This document shows positions 36,639 to 47,300 of a stretch of DNA of 64,000 bases, piece after piece (the stretch's first letter is position 1; every line of letters begins with the position of its first letter). The position numbers and the translations under genes are program-made. The notes beneath the pieces are model-generated. The model was not told the origin of the DNA. It searched no databases and saw nothing but the letters and a program-made list of their open reading frames with translations. This DNA comes from Amoebophrya sp. A120 (Eukaryota; Sar; Dinophyceae; Syndiniales; Amoebophryaceae), in contig CAJINV010000001.1 in the NCBI GenBank assembly GCA_905178155.1, positions 7,905,599 through 7,969,598 on the forward strand, given 5' to 3'.

Positions 36639-37865
36639 AAGCTTTTGGTTTTTTATTCAATAGTTGTCTTATGCAAATATGTTTTTCATCTTTCTGACAT
36701 TGATTTCCTAGTAATCTCCCACATATGAATATGTTGGTGGTCGTGGTGCGCTTGTTGTACTAGGAGGCTCAAAGTATTTGCAATATTGTTTACAAGGTAG
36801 CGAAAATTAAAGGGCTAGTTCAGGAGTGCCTCCTTGTACTGATTCGCAGGATCATGATGTCGATCACATTCATTGTCCCCCAGCCTTCCTGGACAGCTAC
36901 ATAGTTTTGTAGTAGAACTCCGTAGTTCAGTAAACCGACCTACCTAGCACCAGTTGTGAAGTTTTGGAGCATATGACCATCATGACCACAGTAATGATTG
37001 TTTTGTACAAAAGTTTTTTGACAGAAAGTTACATACTCGATGATTGAAGTGCAGCGAACTAAAGACACAGTTTCTTGTAACGTTCCGGTTCGTAGTACAG
37101 CGGGTTTGCGTTTGTGTCGAGTGATTGATGTCCGAAATTAATGCATCAATGAGTGGTAGAGGAGGCTTTCACAGAGTCGTAACAGCACAGGCGCCGAGAG
37201 GTTGTGGCTGCTATCGGTCTCCCTTCCAACGCTCCGTAGTATAAAAGACCCACTCATGATTGCCAGGGCGGGAATGAAGGTGAAGTCTTCTGTTGAGGGA
37301 TGAAGGTGCGGTAGGACGAGCGGTAGCCGTTTTCAAAATAAAGTGAACACTGATACAAGTAAAATATCCCGAGGACCGCAGCTGCCTCGATTGCAAAGGC
37401 GGCGAAGAGCGTATCTGTTGGTGGCTAGTAAAGGGCACACTATTTTTACTTAATGAGTTAAAGTGATTCCACCACCGGACATGATTTTGATATGAGAACT
37501 GCGCCGCGCATTATTTGGAGGACTGCAGTTGCCGGCCCAAGCCCAACAAGGCGCTACAGGCGGCGTATAATTTGCTTACGCGAGGAGTGTGCAAAAACGC
37601 TGCATAGCTCTTGAGCAAGGGATGGGCAGGAAGAAAAAGAAGAAAGCACCAGCAGGACGCCGACGTCGTCCTCGAGACGAGGAATCCTCGTCCGGGACCG
37701 CTCGGTCGAGGAGGCGCGGTTGCGGAGGGGGAGTAAGTGGAGAACAGTTTTAGAAGGAATAAGCTGTGCAAGGATAAGAATATCAACATGTCATTTGCTT
37801 CATCTTGTTCTCTTGCTGCTTCGACGCCGTCCCGGTCCAGCTAGGGGTTCTTCGTCGTGAAGAGG
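36639..37865. other. Spacer with a possible 5' exon at 37622-37732
   Basis: About 1.2 kb, mostly without coding signal. An ATG at 37622 opens a 37-codon, very basic stretch (MGRKKKKKAPAGRRRRP...) that ends at a strong GTAAGT donor (37733). An AG at 37861-37862 would join it in phase to the ATG region at 37866. This could be the true N-terminus of the next gene, a positively charged tail before its signal anchor. Confidence 0.35.
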
Positions 37866-40780
37866 ATGTTCGCGCAGCGCTATAGTGGCACACGACGCGA
37901 ATCATGCCGCGGCAGCAGCCGGCGGGGGTCGTGTTGCCTGGTTTCGGCCGGCAAGAGCGGCAAAGAGTTTTCGCTGGTCAGATTTCTTGTTGTACTCCAC
38001 CAGCTCCTTCTTTCACAACTTACCCCAATAGACGCAGGGTCTGCACCAGCGCCGCCTGGCGAGGTTTCCCCTCCTTCCTTCGAAGGTGCGGCCGCGGAGG
38101 CGAGTCCGAGCTTCGTCATGGAATGGAATCCACGGGGTCGGGATGCAGTGGCCAACGCCCCCTTATTATCCTCAGTAAAATGAACGTGGTCCCCTTCACA
38201 TGCATAATCAAGATGTTGGGAATCAATTGTGCACACACAAACACAAACCCACTAGTTTTGGAACTTCCGCACGACAATGTAGTCGTGTCAGTTTAGCTAA
38301 TGCAGCAGCCGCACCCTATCCTGATTACTTACATATACAGACAGCATGACAAGTTCATCTTTCCCGTGAGAATGAGAAAATGGCTTCCATGGGGAGCTGC
38401 AGCTGTGTGAGAGCTCGAGATCTTATGGGCGTTCTGATTTGCATGAAAAATGCGGGGTGGGACGTTTTTACTGAGGAGAATTGTACGAGCGGCTCCGGGG
38501 CGGCTACTACGCGGAGCTACCAAACATGGCCGGGATGCAAGTGCGAGTCTTACCCGGCCCGGTTCCCAATGTGGTCACAGACTCAATGCAAATGAGCTGC
38601 GATACCCGCGAACAGACGTTGCTGCATTCGCGCGTGGGTCTCCGCTACGCAGGCCGGTCGCAGACGGGCCCGGAGGGTGCTCGGGGGAGAGCCATACGCC
38701 TCGTTTGTCTGCTCATGCGGCTCCCGGTACGCATAGTGCAATCAAAAGTGTGGTCTTTGGCGTAGAGCGGAAGGGCATAGTAACAAGAAACTGCTTTTGA
38801 TATACTTTGGAGCACAATATGTATGAGCGTCGCTCCGCTGTGCGACGCAAGGTGGTGGGTCGTGCATCAATCGATTCGAAAGAGAAATACTATTTCTATA
38901 TGCTCCAGTACCAGTACTGCCGCGACAATAATCTCTACGGCACGCAGTCCGACGCTTGTTTTGCAGTGGATACCTGGGAGAGGACGAGGACGGCAGCGAA
39001 TCCACTACCTGGGATGTGATTGAGTTTGAAATGGACCGCAAAGGCAGCACTTTGTACGACCAGGCGAGCAACGTCTACCTGGATCAGAAAGCCGCGGACC
39101 CGGAAAGGATGCGCAACGACGATTATGATAACGACGGCGCGAAAGCGTCAGGCTCAGGCAGTCAGGAGGACTTGGAGGAAGAAGATCCCCTTGCGCGGCC
39201 GCGGCCCCGGGGGCCCACGAGTACGACAACGGGCATTGTGGCGCCGACCGCTTACGGGTTCCGCGGACAGGAAGTGGGCGAGCAGCAGCAGAAGGAGGCT
39301 GTTGATCGCGTAATCGCGAAGAAGTGGTCCCTCGGCGAAAAGAATCCCTATTTCTGCTCCTTCGGCAACGCAGACCTGGTGCGGGCGAACCACGTGGACG
39401 ACCTGTCGCGCATCAACATCCGGTATCAAACGCAGTTATTTCATCTGGGTGTGGAAGAAAGCGGGCGCTAGTCATGCAGTTTTTGCATGTGCCCGCCGAC
39501 GCCGAGCATGTTGTTCAATGTCCAGCGCATTCAAGGTGAAAGCCTTGTACTCATATCCAAGGTGCAGTATTTGCATCTGCGCGAAAGTCTGGACTGCTCG
39601 CCGAGCGTGACAAAAAATTCTGCGGAGGCCTCTCCATGCCTAGTCTCCATGACAAATGTTGCCCTCTCGTCGTCCTGGAGACAAAAATCACACGGCCTTT
39701 GCTGACTAGGCGACACAGAATTTTGGACCTCTTCCAGAATCCGCATCAGAAGTTTGCATCCTTTCAGTAGACCTCCCAGAACTATAATTTGCAATGCATA
39801 TGCGTTGGATCTGCATCGGGTCCGAGCGCCTGATCCGGAAGAACACGTTGGGCGAAATCAACACGCGAGAGCAGTGCCGGGTTCCTCACATGACCTGGTA
39901 CTCTGGTCTGGCGCGGCTCCGGAACATGGCGCCCTTCACCGGGCTGCAGGTGCCCCCCGAGACGGGGTCGGAGCGCCAACGCGCCTATCCGGGCTTCGCT
40001 TTCACTGAGTCATTGCGGATTTCGATGCGGCCGGTGCGGATGACCACAACGGGGGGCGAAGTAATCGTCGATCCTAGGGAACAAGGTGTGGCGGATGTTG
40101 ACACCTTCTTGAGCATGGAAGGCAAGAGTGGCACTAGCATATCGGCCACGAAAGAGCTCTACGATATCGTACCGACTAAACTAGAAGCGGAGGATTGCAC
40201 CTACGTGATAAGGCCCGGCATGTGCATGCCGATCAAACCGTGGCCCGAGACCGGCGTCCCCGTGCGGTGCGTCGAGGTGCCGCCGGAGGGGCTTCGCGAC
40301 GCCGGGATGGTGACCGTGAATGGAGCCGTGTGCACAAAGGTGTGCAACGCGAGCGACCGGTGCGTGGCCTTCGAAGTCCTGGAGCCCCGTCATTGCTGCC
40401 TCTTTCGGAACCCCGTCTACTCCCAAGACGATGCGGCCGGCGCGCGGGTGCCCGCGGGGTTTAAGGCAAAGGCAGCTGACGCCGGTGGTCTTTCTCCCTC
40501 CGCCACGTCGCAGCGTCGCTGTTATTTTCGGCGATGTGGCCTGGTTTCTGCCGGTTCGCTGCCCGGAGCGTACGCACTATATTACCACGAGCTGTCGGGG
40601 ATGATGTTCGTCTGGATCTCGAACCTGCTGCAGCAGAGATACGGCTTGGGGCGGCGCAGCCGGTGGTACCCCCTCTTCAAGAGTCACGGGATAATCGGCG
40701 TCAAGGGCTACGAGAGGGAGCTCGTTTGGCTGCAGCGCATATCCATGGCAGATTTGCTCGGGTCTCGAGCAGATAAGTGA
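37866..40780 (+). CDS. 5' part of a large type II membrane/receptor-like gene with a PAN-like module
   Basis: Proposed exons: 37866-38166, 38485-38749, 38967-39423 and 39806-40776. Two introns are introners (38167-38479, 39424-39800) and one is GT-AG. A hydrophobic anchor (SLVRFLVVLHQLLLSQL) lies near residue 42. The last exon is Cys-rich, and CTKVCNASDRCVAFEVLEPRHCCLF resembles a PAN/apple-type binding module, suggesting an extracellular role. The frame meets a stop at 40778-40780, but a GT at 40777 and the AG at 41376-41377 join in phase (GSRADK to MTSRASS), so the protein most likely continues into the next entry. If not, this is a separate gene ending at 40780. No family name can be given. 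Confidence 0.6.
38167..38479. mobile_element. Introner element (family B-like, 313 bp, eroded)
   Basis: The left end TATCCTCAGTAAAATGAACG mirrors the right end GGACGTTTTTACTGAGGAGA. The flanking pentamers CTTAT and ATTGT match at 3 of 5 positions and are in codon phase. Excision gives NAPLYERLRGGYYAEL. Confidence 0.72.
39424..39800. mobile_element. Introner element (family A-related, 377 bp, eroded)
   Basis: The left end is TATCAAACGCAGTTATTTC followed by CTGGGTGTGGAA; the right end is TTTGCAATGCATA. The flanking pentamers TCCGG and TGCGT are in phase. Excision joins RINIR to WICIGSERLIRK in frame. It is longer than other family A copies, so it may contain a nested insertion or internal duplication. 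Confidence 0.62.
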
Positions 40781-41292
40781 ACAAGATGGCTGGAGGTGTT
40801 ATTACGTTGTTTTTGCCTCCCACCGAGACTTTTGTCGACAAGGTTTCGCGACGACAAATCAGGGTGTCGTTAATTGAGTCACCCGCCTTGGTCGTGCTGA
40901 GTAGAGACACCAGAAGAAAAAAACGCGAATTTTCTGCGCATTTTGCTTGAGGAACACCTTAGAATGAAAGAAGGTCTCCACTTCTCTGCTAAACCTGATG
41001 CATTTGGAATGAATGATGGAACGGAGGCCTGTTTCGAATGGACTGGAATGACGCGGTGCGGAGAAAGACGTTACTGGGGAAGTGCGGCTATCCTGTGCAA
41101 ACACTTCCACACTACAAAGCATCATAAAGTACTTAGTTTCATCTCGTAGTTTTTGGTTTTCGTAAGTGTACTTCTCGTGCGGAGGCACTGCTGAGCCTTG
41201 GATATAGTATATGTCTGTTGAAGCAGGGCCATCAACTCTCCTACGCAATAAAAAACTGCGACGCGCAATCAGAGTTTCAATTTCTTGACCTG

Positions 41293-41352
41293 CCCTTCAA
41301 AAGAAATTCTAATCCGTCGAATACATTGTCCTTCAAAAGAAATTCTAATCAC
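41293..41352 (+). repeat. Short direct repeat, about 20 bp, 38 bp apart
   Basis: CCTTCAAAAGAAATTCTAAT occurs twice within about 60 bases, just upstream of the exon at 41378. It lies in the probable intron (40777-41377) or spacer. No known function. Confidence 0.75.
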
Positions 41353-41377
41353 CATGGGGGCGGGTCGTTTTTCTCAG

Positions 41378-44300
41378 GATGACCAGTCGAGCTTCTTCGC
41401 TCGCCACTGCTTTCGGACGCTTGCGCAGGAACGCGCGGGACGTGGTTTTGTGCCGATATCCACTGCTGCAAATACCTTGATATGGGCCGGACAGCGCAGT
41501 TTGTGATTGCTTGTTTGTATTTTCACGAAGGCCCCAGAGACCACGTCGGGAGCGAAGCTTGTGCATGATGAAGTTTTATTGAGATAGTAGGCAGCAGCGC
41601 CTGTTGCGCGCGACCGTTTTTTTTCCCGCTCAACAAACAGGTAGCACTACCTTCCAACAGGCATCTTCGCAGGGTGTGGACGGATGATGCGTCAACCCGA
41701 GAATGACAATGAAGTTTCCTTGCAATTTTGAGTTGAGATGACCGAAACTTAAGGGAGTATTTGCGATGGATGACTGGACGTGGTGAACAACGTTCCAGAG
41801 ATCGGTAGATGTTGCCAACAGTACCTAGAGGCCAACGGCGGTCTCCTGCTCACTCGCGCCACGGATATCCCAGTACACACCGCCCTAGATGAGCAGGGAC
41901 TTTCTTCGTCGGCGAACAGCGGAGGCAGTTCGAGCTCCGGGGCCAGCGCAGCTGCTGCTGCTTCGCAGGAGTCCAACTTGCTTGGCGGCTCGGAGCTGGA
42001 GCGAGCGTCCGCCCCGGGGGGTGTCACGTGCGAGTCGGTGTTGCAACGCGTCGGACCTTTGTGGAGGGAGATGCAGGAGGGGGTCCCGCTCCACTTGTTG
42101 AAGGCCTTATTTCTCTCGATCACGGAAGACGCTGTGACCGTCCTCGGAGCCTATCTTTACATGACTCAGCCGCAGAATATGAATAACTCCCCCGTTGGTG
42201 GTAGTGCAGTTGTTCCACCTGCTGAGACCACCACGACCGGAGGTGGCGCCTCCTTCGGAGCCCCTGCTATCGCGGCCGCCACACGAGAATGGAAGGGGCC
42301 CCTCGATTACGGTTTCTTCGAGCACGCACGACGGCTAATGCTTTCCATGAAAGCGTACGTGGTCTCCGACAAACCGGCTTCGTCCTCGGAAGGCTCCAGA
42401 GACGCGCAGGCTTTCGGGGATGACTCTCTGACGCTGCGCCGGATGGCGGCGACCCGCGTCTGGCCCCTGCTGCAGCAGCTGCTGCGCGGGTATCTAGTGC
42501 TGATCATCTTGCGCGCCCCGGCCATCTGGTCTCCAAGTGAGCAAGACCATTGGGCGTTCACGCAGAGGGTCGAGCTGGTGCGGTGCAAGGGCTCGGGACG
42601 CTTCGCGGCGGCCGACGGGATTTATGGGAGGCTGAAGGAACACCATGTGGACGAGGAGGTACACCGGTGAAAATTTACGCCCCCACGCCTGCTGTCCTCT
42701 TGCAAAGCCTCTGCGTCGTGTCGAACCAGCGTTCTTACCGGCGCTGGCCTTCCGTGGGCAGGTAGAATGTCCTGCATGAGGATCTTTCTTCTAGCAGTGC
42801 TGGCGCTTCTGCTATGATTTTGCCACGGGCTCCATGAATATGCTGCCAGATGAGTAGTGCTAAGTATGTAATCATGATTAATATGCGGCGGACCTGCCAG
42901 AGCATTTCTGCCACTGCCGGAACTGCCAGAAATAACGTTTGCGCAGAAGTTGCATCTTGTTTTGCAACACAAGGCGACTACAATTTTGTCCCCTCCAGCA
43001 TTCAAAAGAAAGCTCTACGTACATTGCGTCTTGTTCTGTGCTGAGGGGTGGGGACGTTTATTTTGCACCGGATAGGATGGTGCGCCGCACTACCCGTCCT
43101 ACGACGATCTGCCCTGGGCCGCCGCGCTGCTGCAGAAAATGAAGCAGGATAAGCGGCCGGGGAATCCGGCGGAGGCCTACTATCGCATGGACGTTGAGCG
43201 TCTGTCCGCGGAGGATCTCGATGCGGCCGCTTTGATGACAGACGAAGAGGCAGGTGCGGCGTCGGCGCCCGGTGACGGACGCAATAGGCCGCCTAGTCAC
43301 TCGTCTTCTTCATTCGTGGAGCCTGATTTCGGCCAGCGCAGAGGAAGACGGGGACGGGAGAGGGACTCCACTCGGCCTGCTCGCGTGCTGTTCACGCCGG
43401 GGCAGCGTTGGGAGATTCAGATGGAGAAAATGACTTTGCGGGAGAACACCGGGGCAGCGTCCACTTCGAGACTGGAAGACATTTGGAACTGGCGGGACAT
43501 CAAGTGTACCACCACGAGCGATGGCGGCGCGAGCAGCGCTGCGAGAACGGAATGTCGGGAGGAGGAGGGTGGGGAAGCTGAATCTACGAAGCCTGTACAC
43601 TCTTCCACTTTCCTGCACCAACTCAACACAAGGACGACGCAGGTGCGGTGCCACCCTCTTACTGGACGAGGCCGAGTAGACGCGGAGCAAGGGGCGCGGT
43701 TGGACCTCTTGCGCGAGCGGTCGGACCTTCTGCGGCACGTGATGGCAGTGTTGAAGGCCGGTCGGTGGTACATCGGACGCATCCTACGAAACAGCGCGTC
43801 TTCAAAACGGAGTACTTCTAGGCCGAAGGCGAGCCGCGTCGACGCGGCGGGGGCTGGCGGAAACCAACCGGTGTCCTCCGTGCAGGGCAAGGGGGTAGCA
43901 GCAGACATCGATTTGAACAATCTAGCACAAGGCAGCGCGCTCCGGGCGGATATGGAACAGGAAGCGGCGCGCAGACGGTACCTCGAGCCTCTTCTGCACG
44001 AGGAGCAGACTGCCGTCGAGGAAAAGGAGCGGAGACTGGGGTAAAGTCATTTTATTTTTCAATCATATGAGATTTTTGTTTGTTGCCTGCGAAGGAACAC
44101 ACATGCTGTTTTTTGCCTGCGCCGTTGCTCAGCTCGTCTCCGTTGCTGAGACAGAAGTAGCTCAGGAGAGCAAGAAAGGTAGTAAGCGAAATGCCTTTTG
44201 TTCAAAATAATCTCGATGCACTACATCTACAACTACACCAGGGAATTACTGGGGTCCGAGTTCGCGCGCAGCTTCTTTGGTTTCGATGCGCCGAGTGTGC

Positions 44301-47300
44301 GGGAACTTTCTGCCGTTGCGGTGCGGCGATATTTGACGTTCGTGGACTGCATGCAAAGGGAGTTGGTGGCTAGCTGCCAAATTGAAGAAGAAAGTCCGCC
44401 TAGCGTTGAGTACCTATGCAATGCAGAAAGTGTTGTAGCGGAAATATTCTTTACTAGACGCAAGTAACCACAGCACCGGTCGGTGCATGACGCGTCTGTC
44501 TGCGTTTGTGATTTCTTTGCGCAAAGATCAGATGGTTTCAGTAGATCTCGTACCACCAATGTCTAATAGACAAGGTGCACGAATAAACTTCGTTTCGGAA
44601 AAATAAACATCAAGGGTGGAGGAAGAATCGATGCACTCAAAAACTTTTGCAGGGCATAGATTTCTTCTTACAGCCGGAATCCGGGTGCTAGAGGGCAGCC
44701 GCGGGCCCGGCCCCTGTTGGTGCAAGACGCGATCGCTCCGACCGGCGCGGCTAAGGGAGATCCGGCGTCAGGCTGGCTAGAGAGCGAGGCACACGATCGC
44801 GTGCAATACGCGTCGCTTGATCCGTTTCAAGCGCGGGCGGACTTCGAGCGTCTCGTGGCGGCGGAATGGGCGTCTCTGGGCGACGCCGGCGACTTGCTGA
44901 AGCATCTTCCCGCGCAGTGCTATGTCGAGCCGGGTCTCTCTGCCTCGCCGGACGATCTACGTGAGAATTTTTTGAAGGTGAGGAGAAAGACGTCCTACGG
45001 ATTAGTCAACCGGGCCGACCGTGTCAACGAGGTATCCACTGCAAAAGTATCGTACTCGTATAAATGCAAGTCTTGCAACATTACAAATCTTGTTCCCAAG
45101 GCAAATCAGTATGACAAATTCGTTTTCTCATGCTGAGAAAATGCGATTTATACTAGTGCGTTGCTTTTGCAGTTCATACGAGGCACAGGAGACGAATTTC
45201 GTACTGATCCGGGTTCGGATGCAGTTCCAAATCTGCCCGTCGTGGTTGGCGCAGGACCCGGTGCGACGATTCTGGTGGTTTGGGTCCGTTCCCCTGCTGC
45301 CCGAGGTGCAGGGCGTACTTTCACTGGCGTTGCTGGGTCGCGAGATGGTGCCCAATGGGCTGGTCTTGCTTGCGCGCTACTTCCGATACCTGCCCCTCTC
45401 GGAGATGTATCACCGGGTGGCAAAGTTGGTACAGAGGGACCGAAAGATGTACCCCAAGTATGGGCTTCCGGCCGTGACCGGCCGAGAGGAGTGGGTACAG
45501 GAAGCCGGTGCGGTGGCGGTGCGCCTTGCGCGGCTGGGAAAGCGTCTCGAGGATAAGGGGGGCCTTTTTTTGGCCGACGAGCTGGCGCTGCAGTCGGCAA
45601 TCACTCTGGTGGACTACAATAAAGTGTGTACCGAGGCGGGGGCCGCCGGTTTTCCTGTCACCGATGAGTCAGGAAACAATTATGCGGCTGCGGACCCTAC
45701 TGCGACCTCAGGCAGGACCAGGTACAGCAGCGACACTAATGTGAGAGACGATGCGATGAACAGTGCCGCGGCTTCTTCCCCGTCACAGGAGCGTCGTGTG
45801 CCAGTAGAGGAAGGAGATGCGGACGACCTTCTGGCCAAGTGTTCGACAGTGTACTCCGAATGGATCCGGACCATTTTCTATGAGAGTGCAAAACTCGTTC
45901 TCCCCGTCATCAGCGCTGTTTGCCTGACCACAGTCTGAGGGCCGCCCGCCCAAATAGCACTTCTTCACTCCGCGGGTGGATATGCCATGCAGAAGCAGCA
46001 CAGTCTGTTTATGTCATGCGGAAGCTGTGTGATTCAATCGTTTTTGTTGCTGCTGCTTTTGTTGCTGTAGCAGATAGAACCTACCATGCAATTATAAATG
46101 AAAGGCAGGGGTGGAAATTGTGATCTCTCATACTTTATCAACTGCAAATATGTCTGGGTCTGGAGACTTGTGATGATGAATTGTGGAGGACTGAAATACT
46201 TCCCAATGCAGCCAAGCATGACGAGTTTGCCGCACACTTTCTCATGCGCAGTCGGCATGAGAAACTGCGCTTTTGTCTAATGACATCAAAAGATAAAGAG
46301 GGCGTCTTTTTGCTAGTCATGCAACACAGATTTTACAAGAATGCAGGACTACTAGCATTACAAGTTCCATGCTTCTAGACGTATTTGCAATGCATATATT
46401 TTGGGCAAGAACTTTCCGCGGATTCACAACGCAAACCTGGTTCCCATCCCAGGCACCATGGACCTCCAGATCGTCCTGCAAGTGCAGACGCGAACGCAGG
46501 CCATGGTCACCACCATGGGCTGGAAAGAGGCGTTCGTACGGTTTGCAGATGTGCTGGTTTCCCAACCGGATGCGGATTTTCAGCGGGGTACGGTTTTATC
46601 CGTGGAGCCATCGGGAGAGCGGCTAGCGGTCAGCGGCTCCTGCGACGATGGTGAGGAGGGCGGAGTCCTGCTTGTTGCTCTGCCGTCATTATCGCACAGA
46701 GAATTTTTTTGATTCTTGGACCGCAATACCTACCCCTTTCCGGGACACAGTCTGTTCCCCAGATTTTGTTCTTTTGTACGGAAATTATAGAAGATCGGGT
46801 AGCTCTTTGCACGTACATTCTGTTTTACTACAAAAACGTGCATTCCGGTGCTGGAATTGAAAGTATGTTCTGATTAGCATTAATAAAAATTCTCTGTGTG
46901 ACATTGCTTCGTTGCGCAAGGCGGTCGGCAGGAAGCGTCCAAAAGGATTGTGCGGATGCGATCGCCCTGCGTGCGGTCACTGCATTGGGAGGCTACCGGT
47001 CTGTTGGTGGAGGATCTCTCAGGCGGGCTTCGAAGTCTGACCCCTCCGGCCGAGAATCCCACGTGCGGGGCGGCAAGTGGCGACCCGTCGGGCGACAGTC
47101 CGCTTTCTGGAAGGCTGGACCAAACAGGGATTTGTTCTGCAGAGCCTGTGCGGTTTCCGGGGGTAGGTCGCCCGCTAGCGGAAGAGGAGGCAGAGGTGAA
47201 TCCGGGCTTGCGGCCCTACCACCGCATTTGGGAGCAGACAGCGACCGCTACGTTTCGCTGCGCTCGTGATTCTAAGTTTACCTGCATCTCCGCCGGAGCT

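Noticed and set aside
37511-37789. A minus-strand 92-aa hydrophobic-start frame
   Set aside because: It would be the only minus-strand gene, is rich in Ser/Pro from a low-complexity GC tract, and overlaps the possible basic exon on the + strand.
40964-41149. A separate small gene or exon starting at the ATG at 40964
   Set aside because: The frame reads through sequence best explained as intron 40777-41377 or spacer. I could not join it in phase to flanking exons by any rule that worked elsewhere.
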